From assembly GCA_963678275.1 (NCBI GenBank), contig OY782765.1:4526001-4590000 (forward strand): a stretch of 64,000 bases of DNA, read 5' to 3'. The stretch is from G963677445 sp963678275. GTDB taxonomy: Bacteria > Bacteroidota > Ignavibacteria > Ignavibacteriales > Melioribacteraceae. Within the stretch, counting starts at the first letter, position 1. Each line of letters starts with the position of its first letter. This document shows, one piece after another, positions 9,287 through 16,701 of this stretch. The position numbers and the translations under genes are program-made. The notes beneath the pieces were generated by a model. That model saw nothing but the letters and a program-made list of their open reading frames with translations. It was not told the origin of the DNA and ran no database searches.

Positions 9287-9895
9287 TCACCGCTCAGAAA
9301 GGTATTGCTCCGCTGTCGGTTCATCATAAGAAATGGTTTTTACAATACCATTGTTATTAACATATTCAATCATAAACTCAGAAAAATCAGAATAGAGGGA
9401 ACCCCAGTCACATGGGAACTCCTCATGGTTGGCGTCAAAAACGGGGGATATTCTTTTTTCATTAGCGGAATTCACAAAAACGAGCAGCTCACCTGTGGAG
9501 GTATGGCAAAAAGGAATAAATGGGTAAACGCCCTTAAAATCCCACGCGAGTTTCCAGTTTATATCGCTGAGTTTTTCATATTCTTCGGCAATTTCATCGA
9601 GGCTGAATATATGATTGCTATTCCACCTGGCCGTTTCTAAATCGCGGGAAGAGCGTTCTCCCCCCAACAGGGATATAAAGCCGCCGTTAAATTCCTCAAG
9701 AAAAATAATGAATGATAAGGGGAGTTTCAGGTCGTATTCAACTTCAAAATCTATCAATTCCATAACTCCCGCGGGTTCATTGAAGATGAATTTATCCGGA
9801 TGGGAATCACACCGGTTTTCAAGTTCACGCAGAATGTTTTTCAGATTTTCATATTTATCCATATCAAAGAAACGCGCTCCACTAAAAACGGACAA
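9287..9895 (-). CDS. SMI1/KNR4 (SUKH) family protein
   Basis: 202 residues with the SUKH layout: an N-terminal amphipathic region, then LKLPLSFIIFLEEFNGG (about residues 76-92), the family hallmark of LP-x-x-Y/F-x-x-FL-x-x-NGG. FSLDEIAEEYE follows, then a YPFIPF strand and a WGSLYSDFSEFM C-terminal helix. SUKH proteins often serve as immunity proteins against polymorphic toxins, or as general interaction modules. No toxin gene is adjacent, so this is an orphan. A second ATG 11 codons in (MDKYEN) is an equally good start. Confidence 0.75.
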   Translation of the reverse strand: MSVFSGARFFDMDKYENLKNILRELENRCDSHPDKFIFNEPAGVMELIDFEVEYDLKLPLSFIIFLEEFNGGFISLLGGERSSRDLETARWNSNHIFSLDEIAEEYEKLSDINWKLAWDFKGVYPFIPFCHTSTGELLVFVNSANEKRISPVFDANHEEFPCDWGSLYSDFSEFMIEYVNNNGIVKTISYDEPTAEQYLSER

Positions 9896-10003
9896 AAGTA
9901 TAATTGATTTTCAATTCAAAATATTGATTTAATGATTCAACCGCAAATAATTGTTAATCTTCCGGATACGGAATAAATAAAGAGCTCTTTTTTATTCTAC
10001 TAC

Positions 10004-10018
10004 TTGAAATTGTTTCAA
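10004..10018. promoter_or_regulatory. inverted repeat in the KamA-like gene's leader
   Basis: TTGAAATTGTTTCAA, a palindrome with 6-bp arms, lies about 85 bases upstream of the start at 10103 within AT-rich DNA that is probably promoter. It could be an operator; no regulator is identified. Confidence 0.25.
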
Positions 10019-10102
10019 ATTTGTTTTATTATCATTAGAGTATCATGACAAACAGATGGAAGGAGTAAATATTATAAAAGGATAATAATAAAAGGAGTTA
10101 TC

Positions 10103-12043
10103 ATGCAGGAAAAAACTGCGGAAAAAATATCCCGCAAGGAAAAGAGCAATCCGGTAAATATAAAATGGATAGGAACAAGGATACTGGAGGATGTCTTTAC
10201 CGATGAGATTGAGCTGCTTAAGTCGAAATTTCTTACAGATACCGACCGTTATCTTAAGAGATTGTGGGAAGCTAACAGGGATATTTATGATATTTTAAAA
10301 CGGCCGGAGGAAACAGAGGAGATTCGGGATAAGTTATATACTTACCTCGACAGAACGGAACGAAAAATTTTCGATATCGATAATGATCTTCATATACTGG
10401 AAAAATCCACTGTCAGAGAATGTATAAGGGTATTCAGGAGTATTATAGGTCCGATAAATGAACAGCGCACAGGATTTTCCGCACTTAAAACTTTAATCAG
10501 ACTGGCAAGGAATGAAAGCAACGGAAAGGATACCGAAGTTTCAGTCGGATTTATTCTGGAGTTTATATACCTGTTCAAGGGAGTTAAAGGAAATGTAAAT
10601 ATTTACCGGGAAGAGAGCTCAACCAAAAGACATGTGCCTGAATTTCTGAAACTCAAAGGGAGGGAAGCCGCGGAAAAAAGGATGGAAGCCCTTGATGAAA
10701 TAGGAATGGCGCTTCAAAAATATTTCAAAAAGTACCCTTCAGGTTTGGAAGATGAGGTTATTGAGTGGCGAAGAGATAATAGAAAAAAAATTCTGAAATA
10801 TTTCGGCGGAACTGAAAAGGACTGGAAAGATTATAAATGGCACCTGAAAAATGTGATTAAAGATCCGAAACCTCTCCTGGATCTGATAGAGTTATCATCC
10901 GCTCATAAAATTGCTGTTGAAAAAGCTGTCAAAAACAAAATTCCTTTCGGTATTACTCCTTATTACCTCTCCCTGATGGACAGCAGATTATCAATTGGTT
11001 ATGACCACGCCATAAGAGCGCAGGTTATACCCCCAAAAGAATATGTTGATAAAATGGTTGAACACAAAGTGGACCGGGATACCTCATTCGACTTTATGGG
11101 AGAACATGACACCTCTCCTGTTGACCTCGTTACCCGCCGCTACCCTATGATAGCTATTGTTAAACCATTTAATACATGCGCCCAGATATGTGTCTATTGC
11201 CAGCGCAACTGGGAGATTGAGCGGGTGCTCGCCCCCGACGCGATGGCCACTCAGAAAGAAATAGAAAACGCCCTGAACTGGTTTGATGAACATAAAAGCA
11301 TCGGCGATATACTTATTACCGGTGGCGATCCCCTCGTGATGAATGATACACAGCTTGAAAAAATACTTGATATAATTTCTAAAAAGGAGCATATTTTCAG
11401 AGTCAGGCTTGGCACCAGAACCCCGGTTGTAATTCCCCAGAGGTGGACCGAAAGTCTTATGAACGTTCTCCGGAAATTTCATAATCCGCCGAAGCTGGAA
11501 ATTGCTGTTGTCACACATTTTGAGCACAGCTATGAAATTACTCCCGAGGCGATGAAGGCTGTTCAGAAAATTAAAAAAGCAGGCATTTCGGTATATAACC
11601 AGGAAGTATTCACCATTGAAAATTCGCGCCGGTTTGAAACGGCAAAATTGCGTCGCGACATGAAAGCCATCGGGGTTGATCCTTATTATACATTTAATAT
11701 GAAAGGTAAAGAGGAAACCAGCCGATACATGGTTCCTATTGCCCGTATTCTCCAGGAAAGAAAAGAGGAGGCGCGACTTCTTCCGGGACTCGACCGCACG
11801 GATGAACCGGTATTTAATGTTCCGCGCCTCGGTAAAAACCACCTCCGCGCGATGCAGGATCACAGGCTTGTTATGATAATGCCCGACGGAACCAGAATTT
11901 ATGAGTTTCATCCCTGGGAAAAAAATATCACTCCCGTTCCCCCTTATAATTATCATGATGTATCGATATATGCCTACCTGGAAAAACTGGCGGCCCGGGG
12001 TGAAAATATTTCAGACTACAGAACAATATGGTACTACTATTAA
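10103..12043 (+). CDS. KamA-family radical SAM protein (aminomutase-like)
   Basis: 646 residues; AAAGGAG just before ATG fixes the start. The C-terminal half is a lysine 2,3-aminomutase-type radical SAM barrel. The 4Fe-4S ligands are Cys359, Cys363 and Cys366 (CAQICVYC), and ITGGDPL follows in the position of the SAM-binding GGD. The LGKN around Lys578 aligns with the PLP lysine of PGGGGK-type aminomutases, although the glycine run is missing. The N-terminal 300 residues are charged, helical and have no known domain to me. Long KamA-family proteins of this kind are known but mostly uncharacterised, so amino-acid substrate and even mutase activity are uncertain. The gene appears monocistronic. 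Confidence 0.8.
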   Translation: MQEKTAEKISRKEKSNPVNIKWIGTRILEDVFTDEIELLKSKFLTDTDRYLKRLWEANRDIYDILKRPEETEEIRDKLYTYLDRTERKIFDIDNDLHILEKSTVRECIRVFRSIIGPINEQRTGFSALKTLIRLARNESNGKDTEVSVGFILEFIYLFKGVKGNVNIYREESSTKRHVPEFLKLKGREAAEKRMEALDEIGMALQKYFKKYPSGLEDEVIEWRRDNRKKILKYFGGTEKDWKDYKWHLKNVIKDPKPLLDLIELSSAHKIAVEKAVKNKIPFGITPYYLSLMDSRLSIGYDHAIRAQVIPPKEYVDKMVEHKVDRDTSFDFMGEHDTSPVDLVTRRYPMIAIVKPFNTCAQICVYCQRNWEIERVLAPDAMATQKEIENALNWFDEHKSIGDILITGGDPLVMNDTQLEKILDIISKKEHIFRVRLGTRTPVVIPQRWTESLMNVLRKFHNPPKLEIAVVTHFEHSYEITPEAMKAVQKIKKAGISVYNQEVFTIENSRRFETAKLRRDMKAIGVDPYYTFNMKGKEETSRYMVPIARILQERKEEARLLPGLDRTDEPVFNVPRLGKNHLRAMQDHRLVMIMPDGTRIYEFHPWEKNITPVPPYNYHDVSIYAYLEKLAARGENISDYRTIWYYY

Positions 12044-12268
12044 TATTTAAATTATTCTCCATTGGCAGGTGACCATGAAGTTAATAACAGGCAGATGGAG
12101 AAATCCCGGGAAGCGGGGAAGAAAGATTTGAAAATCCGCGGCGCATGTTCTGATATTCTTTGTGCCGCTGATTGGCTCCCGCTTACTCTTTTGTTACTTT
12201 TTCCCCGGCTCTGCCGGTAAATAGCAAATATTTAATAATTCCTTACATTCAAAATTTGTGAGGCTCTG

Positions 12269-13153
12269 ATGTCAAAGAAAAAAGAAAAAAAAGCTGCCGA
12301 GGTATCCATCTCACCCGGAGGTAACGGGCATGATAAGGAAGAATTACACCATCATGAAGTGAAACAGGAAAAAAAGACTAAGTTAAAAAAGAAATTTTAT
12401 GAAGAGGAGCTCGCGAAACTGCAGCTTGAACTTGTAAAATTACAAAACTGGGTGCAGCATGAGGGATTGAAGGTGGTTGCAATATTTGAAGGGAGAGACG
12501 CCGCGGGCAAGGGAGGTGTGATAAAAAGGATTACTGAAACTCTCAATCCCAGGGTCTGCCGCGTAGTCGCTTTGCCCAAACCAACGGAAAAGGAACAGAC
12601 ACAATGGTATTTCCAGCGTTATGTGTCACATCTGCCCGGCGCTGGTGAAATGGTGCTTTTAGACAGAAGCTGGTATAACCGGGCTGGTGTTGAGAGGGTT
12701 ATGGGATTCTGCACAGATGATCAGTATGATGAATTCCTCAGGTCATGCCCGATGTTCGAAAGGATGCTGGTGAGATCGGGGATAGTGCTGATAAAATACT
12801 GGTTCTCTGTAAGTGACGCCGAGCAGGAAAAACGATTCCAGGCCAGGATAGATGATCCCCGCAGAAGATGGAAACTCAGCCCGATGGATATGCAGTCCCG
12901 CAGCAGGTGGGTGGAATACAGCAAAGCCAAAGATATGATGTTTAATTATACCGATATCAAACAGGCTCCCTGGTATGTTGTGCCTTCAGATGATAAAAAA
13001 CGGGCCAGGCTCAATACTATTTCACATTTGCTGAGCATGATACCTTATAAGGATCTCACTCCCGAACCTATTGAGCTTCCTCCCCGTCAGGAAAACAACA
13101 GCTATATCAGGCCTCCGATCACAGACCAGACATTTGTGCCGCAGGTTTATTAA
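12269..13153 (+). CDS. ppk2: polyphosphate kinase 2
   Basis: 294 residues. PPK2 uses polyphosphate to phosphorylate nucleotides (or the reverse). Visible motifs are Walker A GRDAAGKGG (75-83), Walker B LLDRSWYNRAGVE with Asp132-Arg133, and the lid region KYWFSVSDAEQEKRF through DDPRRRWKLSP. Length and the single domain place it among one-domain PPK2 enzymes; class I-like by eye. The N-terminus carries an unusual Lys/Glu-rich extension of about 40 residues with HDKEELHHHE. GAGG precedes the ATG. A clear terminator follows at 13230-13263. Confidence 0.9.
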   Translation: MSKKKEKKAAEVSISPGGNGHDKEELHHHEVKQEKKTKLKKKFYEEELAKLQLELVKLQNWVQHEGLKVVAIFEGRDAAGKGGVIKRITETLNPRVCRVVALPKPTEKEQTQWYFQRYVSHLPGAGEMVLLDRSWYNRAGVERVMGFCTDDQYDEFLRSCPMFERMLVRSGIVLIKYWFSVSDAEQEKRFQARIDDPRRRWKLSPMDMQSRSRWVEYSKAKDMMFNYTDIKQAPWYVVPSDDKKRARLNTISHLLSMIPYKDLTPEPIELPPRQENNSYIRPPITDQTFVPQVY

Positions 13154-13229
13154 AGTATGCCCTCCCGCGCCAAAAAAGGGCTGCGGCGGGTAAAAATTAT
13201 GAAGTTTGAAATGGATGTACTAAATATTT

Positions 13230-13263
13230 GGGATGGCGAAGAGTTAGTTGCCATCCCTTTTTT
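13230..13263 (+). terminator. rho-independent terminator after ppk2
   Basis: GGGATGGC and GCCATCCC arms (8 bp) enclose a 12-base loop and are followed directly by six T residues. It lies 76 bases after the ppk2 stop. Confidence 0.8.
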
Positions 13264-13348
13264 GTTAAACTAGCGGATTTCTGAATTGGAAATCAATGAT
13301 AATTTTAATAAAGTTTATTCAATATTTACTGAACAGCGTCTAAAAATG

Positions 13349-13987
13349 TTAATTACAATTTTTTAGCCGTTCCATTTCTTCCTTAATCTCAGAGACAATT
13401 TCTTTATTTACAATTTCTTTTTTACCTCCTGTTTTAGTAGAAAAAACATAAAACACTTTTCCACCAAATTCCTCAGAAAATTTAAGATGAGTTTCTTTTT
13501 GTAGTCTTTTCTCCTTAAAAATTTCAGGTAACTGTATGCCCTCACTGACCGGTTTGATTTGAATTCCAATATATTTTTCTTTTATTTTTATGAAGAAATC
13601 AACATTAAACAGTCTATCCCATTCATCAGGAGCAGGCTCAATTTTTATTCCTAAAAGATTTTCAAGTTGGCCGTAAATAGTTTCAATTTCAGTCATATAT
13701 CCATCAAATGTCCGGTTAATAACCAGATTCATTATGTAGTTAATACAGTCATCTTCTGTAATATTGTCAAGTTCAGATTGAACAACTTCGGTTATTTTTA
13801 TATAAAGCTTTTTACCTAATTCAGTGATATGATCCTTTGTTCTGACATTCTCAAAATAATATTCAGTCCAGTCTTCCAGGGTTTTGGGAGAACATTTTCG
13901 GATTGATTCGGATGTGGGTCCGACATTTCTTTTAAAGTTTAATTGAAACCGATTCATTACGCTATTTAATATCCATTCCTTAGCCAT
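13349..13987 (-). CDS. MjaI-type restriction endonuclease
   Basis: 212 residues resembling the MjaI restriction-enzyme family: the opening KEWILNSVMNRFQLNFKR, VGPTSESIRKCSPKTLEDW and YYFENVR are strongly family-like, as is the internal LVINRTFDGY. Near residues 145-170 a D-(x)n-G-I-Q-I-K arrangement (VDFFIKIKEKYIGIQIK) provides a PD-(D/E)xK-like core. Characterised members cut CTAG. The gene is encoded 103 bases downstream of the methyltransferase on the same strand, so the pair should be a type II restriction-modification system. AT-rich composition and flanking repeats fit an acquired cassette. Confidence 0.85.
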   Translation of the reverse strand: MAKEWILNSVMNRFQLNFKRNVGPTSESIRKCSPKTLEDWTEYYFENVRTKDHITELGKKLYIKITEVVQSELDNITEDDCINYIMNLVINRTFDGYMTEIETIYGQLENLLGIKIEPAPDEWDRLFNVDFFIKIKEKYIGIQIKPVSEGIQLPEIFKEKRLQKETHLKFSEEFGGKVFYVFSTKTGGKKEIVNKEIVSEIKEEMERLKNCN

Positions 13988-14090
13988 TATTTTTCCTGCC
14001 TCTTCAATATCTGTTCATAATTATGATATAATGAGCTTCTGTATTTTTGTTTCAGAGTTTAGCCCCATTTATTCAATCAGATGAGCAGCC

Positions 14091-15383
14091 TCAGGGCTTG
14101 AATTTCTCCAGATCAACAAACTTCATTTTATATTTATAATTACTTTTAAGATCAGCTTCTGCATAACCGTTTTTTATAAGATGAGCATTAATGAAGGTTT
14201 TGTTCTTCAGGTATAAATAACAGAGCAATCTGTTATCCCGGTCATATTTTTGTTCATCATACTTTAAATAAACCTTTTGACCTTTTAACTTCGAAACCAA
14301 ATAATCCACGGCTTTTCCATTTACTTCGTTTTTTTCTTTAATTCCTATTAACCTGATAGTCAAATCATTATTTAACTTAATTATCTCCGGACTCAAAATC
14401 TCTTTAACTGAATAATAGTTTTCTCTTTTGCTTTCATTTTTATCAAGTTTTGAACCGAATTGAAGTTTTTTAGGGTCTATCTTTTTATCGAATGTATGAG
14501 GATCAGAAAATTTATAGGGTAAGTTTTCTATCTCTTTCTCAAAGTTTTCATCCTGATATTTTCGAGAAATAAAATCAAATTGATTTTTATCAAAAATATC
14601 AAGCTTATTGAGAGAAAGTTTTTCCTTAATAATTGGAATAAATTCAGAATTTATTTCATAACCCACTGAATTCCTTGAAAGATTCTTTGCCGCTAAAGAG
14701 GTAGTGCCGCTTCCAAGAAAAGGATCCAGTATTATATCTCCTACAAAAGAAAACATTTTTATTAATCTTTTCGGTAATTCTTCAGGAAACATTGCCAGGT
14801 GATTATCCTGCCTTGCTCCGCTAAAATTCCAGTGGCCCTGGAAGTATGTGTTCCACTCCTCTTTTGTCATTGATGACTGTAGTTTTAACTCTTTATCAGG
14901 CTTAGGAGCGTTACCAGGCTTTTTAAATAATAAAATAAATTCATAATCTATTTTTAGTATTCCGTTTCGCGGATAAGGGAAAGAACCCATAATCGTTGCG
15001 CCGCCTGTGGTATTTGATGTTGTTACTTTTTGCCAGATAATGGCTCCCATATAGTCAAAACCCCTGTTCTCACAAAATTTTATTATCTCTGTTCTGATAG
15101 GTATTACCTTATACCGACCATAATATACAGCTCTGGCAAATTGGTCCCCAATATTTACACACAATCGGCAACCTTTGTTTAGAACACGATAAGATTCATC
15201 CCAGACTAAATTCAAATTATTGATATAACTTTCGTAACTGTCATTATATCCTAATTGATTTTCCGAACCATAATCCTTAAGTTGCCAATATGGAGGTGAA
15301 GTAATGATCAAATGTACAGATTCATCCTTAAGTTCCCGCATTCTACGGGAATCACCATTTATTATCAGATGGTTTGTTTGCAT
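14091..15383 (-). CDS. beta-class DNA methyltransferase with SNase-like C-terminal domain
   Basis: 430 residues. The N-terminal part is an amino-methyltransferase: catalytic motif IV TSPPYW (28-33) precedes the SAM-binding motif I DPFLGSGTT (220-228), the beta-class order. TSPPYW is typical of N4-cytosine enzymes, which fits partnership with an MjaI-type nuclease. After a linker, residues about 325-415 resemble a staphylococcal-nuclease/OB fold: LTIRLIGI, then KVYLKYDEQKYDRDNRLLC and INAHLIKNGYAEA. Arg344 and Arg385 align with SNase Arg35 and Arg87, but the DGDT calcium loop and the Glu43 region are not conserved, so nuclease activity is doubtful. The domain may instead bind DNA. Confidence 0.85.
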   Translation of the reverse strand: MQTNHLIINGDSRRMRELKDESVHLIITSPPYWQLKDYGSENQLGYNDSYESYINNLNLVWDESYRVLNKGCRLCVNIGDQFARAVYYGRYKVIPIRTEIIKFCENRGFDYMGAIIWQKVTTSNTTGGATIMGSFPYPRNGILKIDYEFILLFKKPGNAPKPDKELKLQSSMTKEEWNTYFQGHWNFSGARQDNHLAMFPEELPKRLIKMFSFVGDIILDPFLGSGTTSLAAKNLSRNSVGYEINSEFIPIIKEKLSLNKLDIFDKNQFDFISRKYQDENFEKEIENLPYKFSDPHTFDKKIDPKKLQFGSKLDKNESKRENYYSVKEILSPEIIKLNNDLTIRLIGIKEKNEVNGKAVDYLVSKLKGQKVYLKYDEQKYDRDNRLLCYLYLKNKTFINAHLIKNGYAEADLKSNYKYKMKFVDLEKFKP

Positions 15384-15489
15384 AATATCCCGATAATTCT
15401 AAATTTCTATTCGCAAAATACCAAAATCAGCCGACAAAAACATTATTAATGGCTATCTCTTTTAGTCTGGGATAAAAGATGTATATACT

Positions 15490-15878
15490 CAGAATTCCTT
15501 ATCCCAATAATAAAAAACAATAACTTACAGGATTTCATTCGCAAAAAAACAAATAAAATATAGCAAGAAAACAACGTGGGCGGGTTTTTCTTTATCTTGG
15601 CGAATAATGTTTAGAACCGATACATTGACATTGTATTATTTTCAAGAATAGTATAACTTGAACGCCATTTTATGCATCTCCTACAGAGATGTTTTCCGGG
15701 GGGTCTATTATATTCTAATCCGGGACCTCCCGGATAAACTCAGATCAATAAAATATTAATTATTTAATACATCATTTATGGCGAAAAAAAATCTCGTCAC
15801 TTAAAAATGGATAATAAATTCTTGTGATATTTTCCAAAATTTCCGCGATTTTATTTTGCGAGAGGTCAGGAGTTCTGA
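15490..15878. repeat. palindrome-rich element with inverted ends (copy 2, reversed)
   Basis: It opens CAGAATTCCTTATCCCAAT followed by ACAATAACTTACAGGATTTCATTCGC and closes CGCGATTTTATTTTGCGAG followed by CAGGAGTTCTGA. The ends match those of the elements at 5788 and 24947 but in the opposite orientation. The interior differs: it has a CATCTCCTACAGAGATG hairpin and a CCGGGACCTCCCGG hairpin, and its last 170 bases match 35880-36030 in reverse. No gene inside. Confidence 0.6.
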
Positions 15879-15922
15879 ATTTTGGAACAAAAAAAATCGG
15901 CGACATACATTCCCTGATTCTT

Positions 15923-16147
15923 CTACGCGGCAAATTTCTGAATTTCTATCAGAGCCCCGTTATTAACTGCCTTATTGGCTCTCTCAAGTAACAACCCGGT
16001 AATTTCTTCAGATAAGTAATATTCTCCGCAATTTTCACAGACATCAGCGGGCGCTTCCCGAAAGATAATTGTGGAACCCTCTTTTTCAAGGGTAACAGAT
16101 ACATATCCCGGTTTTGTATTTCCATTTCTGCAGATCACACAGTTCAT
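15923..16147 (-). CDS. YgiT-type zinc-finger protein (MqsA-like antitoxin N-domain)
   Basis: 74 residues. Two CxxC pairs, Cys3/Cys6 and Cys37/Cys40, form the zinc site of the YgiT/MqsA N-terminal domain, followed by EYYLSEEITGLLLERANKA, the typical end of these short proteins. The C-terminal HTH of full MqsA is absent. Partners are usually a small RNase toxin or a DUF4258 protein encoded just upstream. I find none between 16148 and 16701, so it is an orphan or remnant. It sits between the restriction-modification pair and the SIR2-TPR gene. Confidence 0.8.
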   Translation of the reverse strand: MNCVICRNGNTKPGYVSVTLEKEGSTIIFREAPADVCENCGEYYLSEEITGLLLERANKAVNNGALIEIQKFAA

Positions 16148-16701
16148 TTTTGTCTCCTCTGATCTTTAAATTATTTTTTAAGCTGGACAAGCCAGGAATA
16201 ATGAGGAATGACGAATTACGAATTACGAATTGGCTTTCCCCAGGTATTACCAATTAATTGTCATTCCGGTTTTTTGCGTCCTTCGCGAAAAGACCAGTAA
16301 AAGGCGGGCAGGCCGAAATCTAATATAGCGCTTCAAACTCACATTAATTATTTTATTAATTCTCTAATTCATAAACTGGCAGAGCCAGAATAAACAAGGT
16401 TATCGAGTTACTCAAAGTAAGTCCTCCCCCGTCTCCAAAGAAAAACACTTTGGATCCACCCCCTCCAAAGGGGGATAAAAGACGTAATGTCCACCTTTGG
16501 CCCCAGGGGGATGCAAAGCAAGGGGTGGCCTCCGGTCGTCTTTTGCCGGAGGTCGGGGGAGGATTCACCTCAAGTAACCACAAAACTTTTACCTGGCAAA
16601 TATACTTTCAACTCGTTGATATATTTCTTGCCATTTTGCATAAAATTTAACTCCTTACGGAGTAATCAATTCCTTTCAAGGAAACGATAACTCAGTGAGA
16701 T
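16148..16701. repeat. intergenic repeat block
   Basis: No credible gene. It includes GAATTACGAATTACGAATT (16205-16225), the CTCCCCCGTC/GACGGGGGAGGA module at 16416-16577 (also at 49.8, 50.1 and 53.0 kb), and the TTTTGCATAAAATTTAACTC module at 16629-16668. Two 66-67-codon frames across it read only repeat sequence. Confidence 0.6.

Noticed and set aside
11084..11956. 290-codon minus-strand frame opposite the KamA-like gene
   Set aside because: Shadow of a well-supported radical SAM gene with conserved motifs on the plus strand.
16416..16577. possible CRISPR-like or tandem array because of repeated CTCCCCCGTC blocks
   Set aside because: The blocks are inverted and dispersed, with no regular spacers and no cas genes in the window.
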